Shown: positions 1 through 8,461 of the stretch, piece by piece
Numbering within the stretch: the stretch's first letter is position 1
How the letters are laid out: the number at the start of each line of letters is the position of its first letter
Assembly (NCBI RefSeq): GCF_042643145.1
Contig: NZ_JBHRSA010000058.1
Span: forward strand, 1 to 64,000
Origin: Virgibacillus_O xinjiangensis
GTDB lineage: Bacteria > Bacillota > Bacilli > Bacillales > Amphibacillaceae
Direction: 5' to 3'
DNA: 64,000 nt
Made by a program: the position numbers and the translations under genes
Notes under the pieces: model-generated
What the model was told of the DNA's origin: nothing
What the model saw: the letters and a program-made list of their open reading frames with translations, nothing else
Databases searched by the model: none

Positions 1-68
1 CGGCTACAATGACCTTCACCGCTCGGGACTCGAACCCTAAAGCGTGCGCACATGCCGGGCACACAAAA

Positions 69-98
69 AGTGGCTGTCACCTTTAGGTGACAGCCACT
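69..98 (-). terminator. Rho-independent terminator of sulP copy 1
   Basis: A perfect 13-bp stem (AGTGGCTGTCACC / GGTGACAGCCACT) with a TTTA loop. On the minus strand it is followed by TTTTTGTGT. It lies just beyond the stop codon of the minus-strand SulP gene. Bases 1-68 hold nothing else I can support. Confidence 0.85.
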
Positions 99-116
99 CG
101 TTTATGGAGCTGTATT

Positions 117-1577
117 TTAGTGCCCGGATGCATTGGAAAGCCCGCCGATTTTACTCTTCAGCTGCTTACTTTCTGCATTCAGACCTGTGTAAGAGACTTT
201 AATACCGTTTTGTTCAAATTTCATTTCAATCTTATCAAGTGCGCCAATCGCAGAATCATCCCAAAGATGGGCATTCGTCAGGTCAATCTCTACTTCCTTG
301 ACAGAATCGGCAAAGTCGAACTTTGCTGGGAAATCATTGACGGAAGCAAAGAAAAGCTGTCCATCTACGTAATAGATTTTCTTCTGTTCGGTCCACACGA
401 GTTCCTCAGTCACCTTCACTTTGGATATTTTGGCAGCGAAGAAGATAGCGCTCAGAAGCACACCTGCGAGTACACCAATGGAAAGGTTGTGGGTGACAAG
501 AACAATGACTACTGTAGTGACCATAACAGCTGCATCTGTTTTAGGAAGCTTCCCGAGGTTTTTCACGGAAGACCAGTCAAAGGTACTGATAGACACCATG
601 ATCATGACACCAGCCAAGGCTGCCATCGGAATCTGTACTACCAATCCGCCAAGAACAATAATCAGGAACATTAGGAAGACACCTGCGACCAAAGATGACA
701 AACGGCCATTACCACCGGATTTCACATTGATAACCGACTGTCCAATCATCGCACAACCGGCCATGCCGCCAAAGAATCCTGCAACAATATTTGCGATTCC
801 TTGCCCGCGGCTTTCTTTATTTTTGTTACTCTCTGTATCTGTCATATCATCGACTATATTTGCTGTCAGAAGTGACTCCAGAAGACCGACAATGGCAAGC
901 GATAAGGAGTAAGGGAAAATGATCATCAGTGTCTCCAGTGAGAATGGAATGGATGGAATCAGAAATACTGGAAGCTGCTGAGTCAAGGCTCCCATATCAC
1001 CAACCGTACCCACACCCAGGTTTCCAAAAATAGCAATTGCTGTTACGACAACAATAGCCACCAAGGTAGATGGAATGGATTTGCTTATTTTCGGGAAAAG
1101 ATAGATGATTGCCAAGGTCAGTGCGACCAATGCGTACATGACCCAAGTTTCCCCGACAAAATGTTGCAGCTGGGAAGCGAAAATCATAATTGCCAAAGCA
1201 TTGACGAACCCGACCATTACAGAGCGGGGTACGAATTTCATTGCCTTCGCCAGCTTAAAGATACCAAATAAAATCTGAATAATACCTGTAAGAATTGTGG
1301 CTGCAAGTAAATACTGCAGGCCATGGTCAGCAATCAGGTCGACCATCAACAGGGCCATCGCACCGGTAGCGGCAGATATCATTCCCGGTCTTCCGCCTAC
1401 AAATGCGATAACAACCGCAATACAGAAGGATGCATACAGACCGACCATCGGATCGACACCGGCTATAATGGAGAACGCGATCGCTTCCGGAATCAGGGCC
1501 AATGCCACAACGATTCCTGCCAAAACATCTCCCCGAACGTTGCCGAACCATTGCCTTTTAATTGTTTGTAAATCCAA
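117..1577 (-). CDS. SulP family anion transporter, copy 1
   Basis: Integral membrane transporter of the SulP/SLC26 family, whose members move sulfate, bicarbonate or related anions by proton or sodium symport. The 486-residue protein has a hydrophobic core of about 400 residues (motifs AGVDPMVGLYASF and GGRPGMIS near the N-terminus) and a short C-terminal STAS-type domain ending LSNASGH. It starts at TTG 1577, preceded by AGAGAGGTG. It is very similar to the plus-strand copy at 4180-5640, and the resemblance extends into the upstream DNA, so the two are a recent duplication. This copy has no UspA partner. The BicA-like length suggests bicarbonate transport as one possibility, but the substrate is not readable from sequence. 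Promoter at 1653-1680. Confidence 0.93.
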   Translation of the reverse strand: MDLQTIKRQWFGNVRGDVLAGIVVALALIPEAIAFSIIAGVDPMVGLYASFCIAVVIAFVGGRPGMISAATGAMALLMVDLIADHGLQYLLAATILTGIIQILFGIFKLAKAMKFVPRSVMVGFVNALAIMIFASQLQHFVGETWVMYALVALTLAIIYLFPKISKSIPSTLVAIVVVTAIAIFGNLGVGTVGDMGALTQQLPVFLIPSIPFSLETLMIIFPYSLSLAIVGLLESLLTANIVDDMTDTESNKNKESRGQGIANIVAGFFGGMAGCAMIGQSVINVKSGGNGRLSSLVAGVFLMFLIIVLGGLVVQIPMAALAGVMIMVSISTFDWSSVKNLGKLPKTDAAVMVTTVVIVLVTHNLSIGVLAGVLLSAIFFAAKISKVKVTEELVWTEQKKIYYVDGQLFFASVNDFPAKFDFADSVKEVEIDLTNAHLWDDSAIGALDKIEMKFEQNGIKVSYTGLNAESKQLKSKIGGLSNASGH

Positions 1578-1652
1578 TCAAAGCACCTCTCTTTAGTTTT
1601 TTTATAACAACTTTTACGCGTTGCAAAAGCATTCTTCAATTTGGATACACGA

Positions 1653-1680
1653 ATAATACCACAGGCCTTGTTGATTGCAA
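1653..1680 (-). promoter_or_regulatory. Promoter of sulP copy 1
   Basis: On the minus strand, TTGCAA, a 16-bp spacer and TATTAT. The same arrangement (TTGCAC, 16 bp, TATGAT, with a shared TGG before the -10 box) occurs before sulP copy 2, which supports it. Confidence 0.6.
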
Positions 1681-1781
1681 AACGTCAAGAAAACGCGACC
1701 ATTTGGTTTATACTCTAAATTACTGCGTAATTCTCTTGATTTCGGTGGTATTTCAAAAAATATACATTTAATTGAAAGGAG

Positions 1782-1802
1782 TATAATTACTTATAACTGA
1801 GT
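1782..1802 (-). promoter_or_regulatory. AT-rich operator-like element shared by sulP copies 1 and 2
   Basis: Read on the minus strand this is ACTCAGTTATAA followed by GTAATTATA. It matches 3951-3971 upstream of sulP copy 2 at 20 of 21 positions and sits at nearly the same distance from the start codon (about 225 versus 229 bp). The core is a near-palindrome. The rest of 1578-1889 is divergent promoter DNA with no gene. Confidence 0.5.
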
Positions 1803-1889
1803 AAAAATGGGTGACGGCTGATAAGGTTATTAAAAAATAGGTAGGTTTATGGTATCATGAGGGTATGTTATGAATTTGGAGGCACTTTT

Positions 1890-2072
1890 ATGGAAAGGGA
1901 AATCATGACGGTCTCGCAAGTCGCAGAATATCTGCAGCTTAGTGAAATGACCACTTATAAACTGGTGCAGGAAGGGAAAATTCCCGGTTTTAAAATAGGC
2001 AGGCACTGGAGAGTTAAAAAAGAAGATTTGAATGAATTCATTGAACGGCTGAAAAATGGTGAAAGGATATAA
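1890..2072 (+). CDS. Small excisionase-like helix-turn-helix protein
   Basis: A 60-residue DNA-binding protein, nearly all of it one MerR/excisionase-type winged helix (HTH_17). It has the typical pattern: TVSQVAEYLQLSEMTTYKLV, then a short wing with GFKIGRHWRV and a KKEDLNEFI tail. The ATG at 1890 is chosen because TTGGAGGC lies 7 bases upstream; an in-frame start 33 bases earlier lacks a good site. It is divergent from sulP copy 1 and has its own terminator. No integrase or prophage gene is nearby, so the excisionase name reflects the fold only. Control of the adjacent sulP gene is possible but unproven. Confidence 0.85.
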   Translation: MEREIMTVSQVAEYLQLSEMTTYKLVQEGKIPGFKIGRHWRVKKEDLNEFIERLKNGERI

Positions 2073-2083
2073 CTAAAGACCGG

Positions 2084-2106
2084 CCCCCATTTGTATGGGG
2101 GTTTTC
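2084..2106 (+). terminator. Terminator after the HTH gene
   Basis: Stem CCCCCAT / ATGGGGG with a TTGT loop, followed by TTTTCGTT. Confidence 0.8.
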
Positions 2107-2216
2107 GTTGTGTCGTTAAGGCAAAGATCGCATCCACATGAAATGATGTTAACTTTGCCTGGAATCTGTCAAAAATCCTCTTAAGAGGACTATCATATAT
2201 AGAAGGGATTTTTTTT

Positions 2217-3806
2217 ATGAGTTTTAAGGATGAAGTCAGCCAGCGGAAAACGTTCGCCATTATATCCCACCCGGATGCCGGTAAAACAACATTGACGGAA
2301 CGGATCCTGCTGTTCGGTAATCTGATCCGGTCGGCAGGTACGGTAAAAGGGAAGAAATCCGGTAAATTTGCAACATCCGACTGGATGGAAATTGAGAAAC
2401 AGCGCGGTATTTCCGTCACCTCCAGTGTGATGAACTTCCGCTATGACGGGTACCGTGTCAATATTCTCGATACCCCCGGGCACGAAGACTTCAGTGAGGA
2501 CACGTACCGGACGCTGACAGCGGTAGACAGTGTCGTAATGATCATTGATGCAACGAAGGGGATCGAGGCACAGACATTGAAACTATTTAAGGTGTGCCGC
2601 ATGCGCGGAATTCCGATCTTCACCTTCATCAATAAATTGGACAGGGAAGGGAGAGAACCCCTGGAGCTTTTGGAGGAGATTGAGGAAGTGCTCGATATCG
2701 GCACATATCCAATGAATTGGCCGGCAGGGATGGGCAAGCGATTCCTCGGCATCTTTGACAGGGAGAACGAGCAGTTCATCCAATATAATGGGAATGAGGA
2801 GGAGACCTATATCCCATACAGCGAACTGGATCAACCGGAATATGAGAACTTGGTATCCCAAGGGACATACCAGGCAGCAGCAGATGAGTTTTCCCTTGTC
2901 GAGGAAGCAGGGGACGACTTCTCCCTGGATTCTGTGCTGTCCGGTGAGCAGACACCTGTATTCTTCGGCAGTGCATTGGCACCGTTCGGCGTGGATACGT
3001 TCTTTGACACCTTCATCTCCATGGCACCTGCTCCCGCCCCGAGAAGATCGACGGAAGGGCTCGTTTCCCCTGATGATCCTGATTTCTCTGGGTTTGTCTT
3101 TAAGATTCAGGCAAACATGAACCCGGCCCACCGTGACCGTGTTGCTTTCCTGCGTGTCTGTTCCGGAAAATTCGAGCGGGGGATGAGTGTGACCCTCCCA
3201 CGGACTGGCAAGCAGTTGAAGCTCGCCCAGTCCCAGCAGTTTGTCGCCTCCTCCCGTGACACCGTAGAGGAAGCCTATGCCGGCGATATTATCGGAATTT
3301 ATGATCCGAATATGTATCAAATCGGTGATACGCTGGCAGAGGGCAAAGGCGGCTTTGAATACAATGAACTGCCACAGTTCCCGCCGGAGCAGTTCAAGCG
3401 TGTGTCTGCCAAAAACGTCATGAAGGCAAAGCAGTTCTATAAAGGGATCGAACAGCTTGTACAGGAAGGAGCCATCCAGCTCTTCCACGGCAGCCGCGGC
3501 GGTTCGTATATATTGGGAGCTGTTGGCGAATTGCAGTATGAGGTGTTCCAATACCGGATGAAAAATGAGTATAATGTGGAAGTGCTACTCGAAACGATCG
3601 GCGACAGAATCCCCCGCTGGATGAAAGAGGAACAAGTCGACAATTCCCTGTTCGACGAGCGGAACATGCTTGTACGGGACCGGGAAAACAACCCCGTGGT
3701 CCTGTTCAAAAATGAATTCTCGCTCAATTGGTTCCGCGACAAGCATCCGGATATTGAATTGATTGATCTGTTTGAAGTGAATGCCTACGATCAGGCGAAG
3801 GAATGA
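2217..3806 (+). CDS. prfC: Peptide chain release factor 3 (RF3)
   Basis: Translational GTPase that recycles release factors RF1/RF2 from the ribosome after termination. The 529 residues match the usual RF3 length. The G1 motif SHPDAGKTT lies near residues 17-25, followed by the RGISVTSSVM switch region, DTPGHEDF and NKLD. The domain II and C-terminal domains continue in the expected order (for example LGAVGELQYEVFQYR). The ATG at 2217 follows AGAAGGGA. The gene is monocistronic with its own terminator and appears to be ordinary core content between two sulP copies. Distinguished from EF-G and TypA by length and the RF3-specific GKFATSDWMEIEKQRG stretch. Confidence 0.96.
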   Translation: MSFKDEVSQRKTFAIISHPDAGKTTLTERILLFGNLIRSAGTVKGKKSGKFATSDWMEIEKQRGISVTSSVMNFRYDGYRVNILDTPGHEDFSEDTYRTLTAVDSVVMIIDATKGIEAQTLKLFKVCRMRGIPIFTFINKLDREGREPLELLEEIEEVLDIGTYPMNWPAGMGKRFLGIFDRENEQFIQYNGNEEETYIPYSELDQPEYENLVSQGTYQAAADEFSLVEEAGDDFSLDSVLSGEQTPVFFGSALAPFGVDTFFDTFISMAPAPAPRRSTEGLVSPDDPDFSGFVFKIQANMNPAHRDRVAFLRVCSGKFERGMSVTLPRTGKQLKLAQSQQFVASSRDTVEEAYAGDIIGIYDPNMYQIGDTLAEGKGGFEYNELPQFPPEQFKRVSAKNVMKAKQFYKGIEQLVQEGAIQLFHGSRGGSYILGAVGELQYEVFQYRMKNEYNVEVLLETIGDRIPRWMKEEQVDNSLFDERNMLVRDRENNPVVLFKNEFSLNWFRDKHPDIELIDLFEVNAYDQAKE

Positions 3807-3860
3807 AAATAACTACTTGAAGAGAAGGATTCTTCAACTACCCGAGATAATAAGTTCTGA

Positions 3861-3905
3861 AAAACTGCCTGTGGATTGTGCTATCAGTCCACAGGCAGTT
3901 TTTTG
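3861..3905 (+). terminator. Terminator of prfC
   Basis: A 15-bp stem (AAAACTGCCTGTGGA / TCCACAGGCAGTTTT) with a 12-base loop and a T run. Confidence 0.9.
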
Positions 3906-3950
3906 TTGTAGGGCGATAATTATTCGGATCCGTGTAAAGGGTTGAATTAT

Positions 3951-3972
3951 ACTCAGTTATAATTAATTATAA
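3951..3972 (+). promoter_or_regulatory. Perfect 16-bp AT palindrome upstream of sulP copy 2
   Basis: Positions 3957-3972 read TTATAATTAATTATAA, a perfect palindrome, preceded by ACTCAG as in the element at 1782-1802. It is about 100 bp upstream of the -35 box, the same offset as for sulP copy 1. The 3906-4179 gap otherwise holds only AT-rich promoter DNA. Confidence 0.5.
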
Positions 3973-4073
3973 TCATTTATAGTAAATTATATATTATGTA
4001 AAATGAGATAGGAAAAAGGAGATAATTTAAGTAAAATTAAGCATGTGGGTAATGATTGCGTTTACTTGCGGTT

Positions 4074-4101
4074 TTGCACCCGGGAATTCCTATGGTATGA
4101 T
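4074..4101 (+). promoter_or_regulatory. Promoter of sulP copy 2
   Basis: TTGCAC, 16-bp spacer, TATGAT. Conserved with the promoter of sulP copy 1. Confidence 0.6.
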
Positions 4102-4179
4102 TCGATTTGTTGAAGACGGAGCTTAACTTTTGTGAGAGTCGAAAGTTACTAGATTATAACAATTATAAGAGGTGATAAA

Positions 4180-5640
4180 TTGAAAGCTGATCAATTAAAA
4201 CAAGCATGGTTTGGTAATGTAAGAGGAGATGTACTGGCGGGGATCGTTGTAGCACTAGCATTGATACCTGAGGCCATTGCCTTCTCGATCATCGCTGGTG
4301 TAGATCCAATGGTAGGTCTATATGCATCCTTTTGTATAGCATTAGTTATCGCATTTGTTGGTGGCCGGCCGGGAATGATTTCGGGGGCCACAGGGGCAAT
4401 GGCATTACTTATGGTGGACTTAATTGCTGATCATGGCCTGCAGTACTTATTGGCAGCGACGATTTTAACGGGATTCATTCAAATATTGTTTGGGGTATTG
4501 AAACTGTCCAAAATGATGAAGTTTGTCCCTCGTTCTGTCATGGTCGGGTTTGTCAACGCACTAGCCATCATGATATTCACATCCCAGTTACAGCATTTTG
4601 TTGGCGAAACATGGGTAATGTATGCTCTTGTCGGTTTAACCTTGGCGATTATCTATTTGCTGCCACGGATAACCAAGGCCGTACCATCTACCCTTGTAGC
4701 AATTGTGGTGGTTACAGCCATAGCTATATACGGAAATATTAATGTAGGGACCGTTGGAGATATGGGAACGCTGACACAGCAGCTGCCCGCATTTTTACTG
4801 CCGGATGTTCCCCTGTCATTGGAAACATTTATGATTATTCTTCCATATTCCTTCTCTTTAGCAATTGTCGGATTGATAGAGTCTCTGTTAACAGCCAATA
4901 TTGTGGATGATATGACAGATACAGAGAGTAATAAGAATAAAGAAAGCCGTGGACAGGGCATCGCGAATATTGTTACCGGGTGCTTTGGCGGAATGGCCGG
5001 CTGTGCTATGTTGGGACAGTCCGTCATCAACGTGAAATCCGGCGGGAACAGCCGATTATCATCCCTAGTAGCTGGCGTAGTATTAATGGCCATGATCATG
5101 GTATTAGGCGGTGTGGTAGTTCAAATACCTATGGCAGCTCTGGCTGGTGTCATGATCATGGTATCTATCAGCACCTTTGACTGGTCATCTGTGAAAAATC
5201 TGGCTAAGCTTCCACGAACAGATGCGGCCGTCATGGTGACCACTGTAGCCATCGTGCTGGTGACGCATAACCTGGCTATTGGTGTTTTTGCTGGTGTACT
5301 ACTGAGTGCTATTTTCTTTGCTTCTAAAATTTCCAAAGTGAAAGTGACAGAAGAGAATGTGTTAAAAGACGAGAAAAAACTCTATCGTGTGGAAGGTCAA
5401 TTGTTTTTTGCCTCCGTTAGCGATTTTCCTGACAAGTTCAATTACGAGGATTCTGTAAAAGAAGTCGAAATTGATTTGACGAACGCACATCTTTGGGATG
5501 ATTCCGCGATCGGGGCATTGGATAAGTTAGAGATGAAGTTTGCTCAGAACAATATAAAAGTAACTTATAGGGGATTGAATGCGGAAAGCAAGCAATTGAA
5601 GAGCCAAATAGGCGGCCTTTCCAATGCTTCCGGTCATTAA
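4180..5640 (+). CDS. SulP family anion transporter, copy 2
   Basis: A 486-residue SulP/SLC26 membrane transporter with a short C-terminal STAS domain, the same length as copy 1 (117-1577) and nearly identical over long stretches, including the last ten residues. It starts at TTG 4180, preceded by AAGAGGTGAT. A UspA-type gene, now frameshifted, follows 37 bp downstream, so this copy appears to have been the transporter half of a SulP-UspA pair. In families where this pairing is known, UspA or STAS partners are thought to modulate transport. Substrate (bicarbonate, sulfate or other) cannot be assigned. Confidence 0.93.
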   Translation: MKADQLKQAWFGNVRGDVLAGIVVALALIPEAIAFSIIAGVDPMVGLYASFCIALVIAFVGGRPGMISGATGAMALLMVDLIADHGLQYLLAATILTGFIQILFGVLKLSKMMKFVPRSVMVGFVNALAIMIFTSQLQHFVGETWVMYALVGLTLAIIYLLPRITKAVPSTLVAIVVVTAIAIYGNINVGTVGDMGTLTQQLPAFLLPDVPLSLETFMIILPYSFSLAIVGLIESLLTANIVDDMTDTESNKNKESRGQGIANIVTGCFGGMAGCAMLGQSVINVKSGGNSRLSSLVAGVVLMAMIMVLGGVVVQIPMAALAGVMIMVSISTFDWSSVKNLAKLPRTDAAVMVTTVAIVLVTHNLAIGVFAGVLLSAIFFASKISKVKVTEENVLKDEKKLYRVEGQLFFASVSDFPDKFNYEDSVKEVEIDLTNAHLWDDSAIGALDKLEMKFAQNNIKVTYRGLNAESKQLKSQIGGLSNASGH

Positions 5641-5677
5641 TAAAATTCATTATAAAACTTACAGTGAGGTGGGATTT

Positions 5678-6093
5678 TTGTTTAAGAAATTACTATTAGC
5701 GGTAGATGGCTCAGAGAATTCCGTGCGGGCTGCCTACCATGCAATAGAACTTGCAGAAAAGTTTCAGGGAACAATTGACGTCGTTTATGTCGTCGACAGC
5801 AGTACAGCTAAAGAAGATGTTTTACATGCAGCGAATAAATTTGAAATTGAAAAAAGCGGAAAGAAAGACTGGGACCGATAAAAGATTTATTGAAGAATTC
5901 AGGAATGAATTTTCATCGCGAAGTACTCCATGGAGATCCGGGTCCGGAGATTGTAGAGTATGCAAATGATAACAAGTTTGACTGTGTGGTAATCGGAAGC
6001 AGAGGGTTGAGTGATCTACAATCCTTTATACTGGGCAGTGTCAGTCATAAGGTCGCTAAACGTGCAGAGTGTCCGGTCCTTATTGTGAAATGA
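5678..6093 (+). pseudogene. UspA-type universal stress protein, frameshifted
   Basis: The 5' part (from TTG 5678, with GTGAGGTGGG upstream) encodes LFKKLLLAVDGSENSVRAA and runs in frame 2 to a TAA at 5879. The 3' part continues in frame 1 as the rest of a UspA fold (HREVLHGDPGPEIVEYA, then VVIGSRGLSDLQ and GSVSHKVAKRAECPVLIVK). The two pieces align end to end with the intact paralogue at 7694-8113. Restoring a single missing base near 5876-5880 would give a continuous WDRIKDLLKNSG reading. The ATP-binding motif G-2x-G-9x-G(S) lies in the 3' part. Either a true pseudogene or a sequencing error; the region near the break has A-runs, so an error cannot be excluded. Confidence 0.8.
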
Positions 6094-6108
6094 AAATGGA
6101 CAGAAATA

Positions 6109-6143
6109 CGAAACGTGGGTTCAGTTTATAGAACTCACGTTTT
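6109..6143 (+). terminator. Terminator after the sulP2-uspA pair
   Basis: Stem AAACGTGGGTTC / GAACTCACGTTT (one G-U pair), loop AGTTTATA, then TTATAG. The T tract is weak. Confidence 0.6.
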
Positions 6144-6229
6144 ATAGTCTGCGGAATATCTAATTTGTAAATGAAACATACTCCCCCTTTATTTTGCACA
6201 TCCTATGGATGACTAAAGGGAGGATATGT

Positions 6230-7681
6230 ATGGTTAAGTTTACTTATGCACAATCATGGTTTGGTAATATGAAAGCTGATATTTTGTCCGGGTTGGTGGT
6301 GGCACTTGCTTTAATCCCTGAAGCCATTGCTTTTGCAATAATTGCAGGAGTCGATCCTATGGTTGGTTTGTATGCTTCTTTTACCATTTCTGTAGTGATT
6401 GCATTTGTTGGTGGAAGACCTGCTATGATATCCGGTGCTACCGGAGCGATGGCCTTGCTGTTTATTGATCTGGTTGCAGAGCATGGGCTTCAGTATTTAT
6501 TGGCAGCTACCATATTAACAGGTATAATACAAGTTATATTCGGTATATTGAAATTAGCGAGATATATGAAGTTTATCCCACGTTCCGTAATGGTAGGTTT
6601 TGTAAACGCTTTAGCTATTATGATTTTCATTCCCCAGTTGGAGCACTTTGTTGGGGAGTCATGGGTGATGTACCTGTTAGTAGCTGTGACACTGCTGATT
6701 ATATACTTGTTCCCGTATATTTCAAAAACGATTCCATCCACATTAGTTGCGTTGGTAGTGGTAACATCCATTGCGATTTTTATGAACCTTGACATGCGCA
6801 GTGTTGGGGATATAGGATCCATCTCTCAAACGCTTCCTATATTCCTTGTTCCTGAGATCCCTGTGAACATAGAAACAATTTTAATCATTCTGCCCTATTC
6901 CCTTGCACTCTCTGTCGTTGGCTTATTGGAATCTTTATTAACCGCATCTATTGTGGATGATTCTACTGGGACAGAAAGCAATAAAAATGTGGAAAGCAGG
7001 GGGCAGGGCATAGCAAATATTGTAACTGGCTTCTTCGGGGGTATGGCGGGCTGTGCGATGATCGGCCAATCCATCATTAATATTAAGTCAAACGGCAGGG
7101 GCAGACTTTCTTCATTCGCAGCAGGGGTATTTCTAATGCTGCTGATTGTCATACTTGGAGATATAGTTATCAGGATACCGATGGCAGCATTAGCGGGAGT
7201 GATGATCATGGTCGCTATCAGTACATTTGATTGGAATTCCATACGGACCATCCATCTTGTTCCAAGAAGTGATGCCATCGTCATGGTGGTAACCGTTTTA
7301 ACAGTTGTTCTGACGCATAATTTAGCGATTGGCGTCTTTGCAGGCATCATTTTGAGTTCGATATTTTTCGTATCAAAAATTTCGCAAGTACGTGTGGAAA
7401 GTTCTAGGAGCGGGGATAAAAAAGTATATAAGATTAGAGGAGAACTCTTTTTTGCATCTGTTACAGAATTAATTCCTCAATTCGATTATGAAGAAAAAGG
7501 CGTTGACCAGGTGGAGCTTAATTTAAAGCGCACCCATATCTGGGATGATTCTGCGGTTGCGGCTATGAAAAAAATCATCGACCGGTTCGAACAGAACGGG
7601 AAGGATGTGGAAGTTACAGGTTTGAATGAAGCCAGCACCGAATTAGTAGGTAAATTAGCAAATAAGCTGGAATCACATTAA
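6230..7681 (+). CDS. SulP family anion transporter, copy 3
   Basis: A third SulP/SLC26 transporter of 483 residues, clearly homologous to copies 1 and 2 (AGVDPMVGLYASF, GGRPAMISGATGAMALL, IPRSVMVGFVNALAIMIF) but more divergent, especially in the C-terminal STAS part. The ATG at 6230 is chosen because AAAGGGAGGA lies 6-7 bases upstream; an upstream ATG in frame has no such site. Followed after 12 bp by an intact UspA gene, so the two are surely co-transcribed. This looks like an older duplication than the copy 1/copy 2 pair. Substrate not readable. Confidence 0.93.
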   Translation: MVKFTYAQSWFGNMKADILSGLVVALALIPEAIAFAIIAGVDPMVGLYASFTISVVIAFVGGRPAMISGATGAMALLFIDLVAEHGLQYLLAATILTGIIQVIFGILKLARYMKFIPRSVMVGFVNALAIMIFIPQLEHFVGESWVMYLLVAVTLLIIYLFPYISKTIPSTLVALVVVTSIAIFMNLDMRSVGDIGSISQTLPIFLVPEIPVNIETILIILPYSLALSVVGLLESLLTASIVDDSTGTESNKNVESRGQGIANIVTGFFGGMAGCAMIGQSIINIKSNGRGRLSSFAAGVFLMLLIVILGDIVIRIPMAALAGVMIMVAISTFDWNSIRTIHLVPRSDAIVMVVTVLTVVLTHNLAIGVFAGIILSSIFFVSKISQVRVESSRSGDKKVYKIRGELFFASVTELIPQFDYEEKGVDQVELNLKRTHIWDDSAVAAMKKIIDRFEQNGKDVEVTGLNEASTELVGKLANKLESH

Positions 7682-7693
7682 GGGGGATTTTAC

Positions 7694-8113
7694 GTGTATA
7701 AAAAGATATTACTTGCAACTGATGGATCGGAACATTCTGAGCGGGCTGCGGAAAATGCAATAAATCTGGCAAAATGCAATGCAGGGTCAAAAATCGACAT
7801 AGTGTACGTTATTGATGCGAATAAAGCGAAGACAGATGTGTTGAATAATTGGAATACCATTGATGTGAATGATTCTCGCAAACAGCAAATGAGGAAAGCA
7901 GAAAGAATGGCAAAAGAGTCCGGTGTATCACATGAAATAAAAATATTGCACGGAGAACCTGGCCCTGTCATCGTGAATTATGCAAATGAGAACCAAATGG
8001 ATGTTGTTGTCATTGGAAGTAGGGGACTTAATGGATTACAGGAGTTTGTGTTAGGCAGTGTCAGTCATAAAGTTGCCAAACGAGCCGACTGTCCGGTGCT
8101 TATTGTAAAATAA
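7694..8113 (+). CDS. UspA-type universal stress protein
   Basis: A 139-residue cytoplasmic nucleotide-binding protein of the UspA family. It begins YKKILLATDGSEHSERAA and contains the ATP-binding loop VVIGSRGLNGLQEFVLGSVS, ending KRADCPVLIVK. It starts at GTG 7694, with AAGGGGGAT at a good distance. It lies 12 bp behind SulP copy 3, so the pair forms an operon. Usp proteins next to transporters commonly act as regulatory subunits, which is the likely role here. The frameshifted copy at 5678-6093 is its paralogue. Confidence 0.92.
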   Translation: MYKKILLATDGSEHSERAAENAINLAKCNAGSKIDIVYVIDANKAKTDVLNNWNTIDVNDSRKQQMRKAERMAKESGVSHEIKILHGEPGPVIVNYANENQMDVVVIGSRGLNGLQEFVLGSVSHKVAKRADCPVLIVK

Positions 8114-8240
8114 CTTTAAAAAATGCATGAAGTGGTTTCTAATCAACCCATATTATAGTTTTATCAAAGGCAAAGTTGTAAGAAGGGACCTGACCATACC
8201 TTTTGTTTATAGGAGATTGTCGAATACTACTGTAAGCATG

Positions 8241-8278
8241 ATACCGAATTGCTCCATGCATCATTCGGTATTTTTTTT
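8241..8278 (+). terminator. Terminator after sulP3-uspA
   Basis: Stem ATACCGAAT / ATTCGGTAT with a 13-base loop and eight Ts. Confidence 0.85.
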
Positions 8279-8326
8279 GTTTTGAGTTTACGTATGAAAT
8301 ATAATTGACTATAATTATGTATATCT

Positions 8327-8356
8327 ACTTATAATAAATTAAGTTTTGTTATAAGT
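8327..8356 (+). promoter_or_regulatory. AT-rich inverted repeat upstream of the LtaS-like gene
   Basis: Arms ACTTATAA (8327-8334) and TTATAAGT (8349-8356) separated by 14 bp. The half-site TTATAAGT also occurs in the element upstream of sulP copy 1. Apart from this and the terminator, 8114-8461 contains no gene. Confidence 0.4.
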
Positions 8357-8461
8357 GCCCAGCCGCTCCATTTACCATTGGTAACGTATCATTATCATTC
8401 GGGTTGGGTGCGGGTCAATTAATATGAAAATTGTAATAAAGATTAGTGGAGGTCAAGCTTG

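Noticed and set aside
1..60. tRNA-like T-arm on the minus strand (GGTTCGAGTCCC)
   Set aside because: The flanking bases do not form a T-stem of 5 bp, and no acceptor, anticodon arm or CCA end is seen.
1890..2072. Prophage or integrative element marked by an excisionase-like gene
   Set aside because: No integrase, att repeats or phage genes are close; the HTH fold alone is not evidence.
2583..3551. Long open frame of 322 codons on the strand opposite prfC
   Set aside because: It is antisense to a clear prfC gene, has no family resemblance and no ribosome site; it follows from the codon pattern of prfC.
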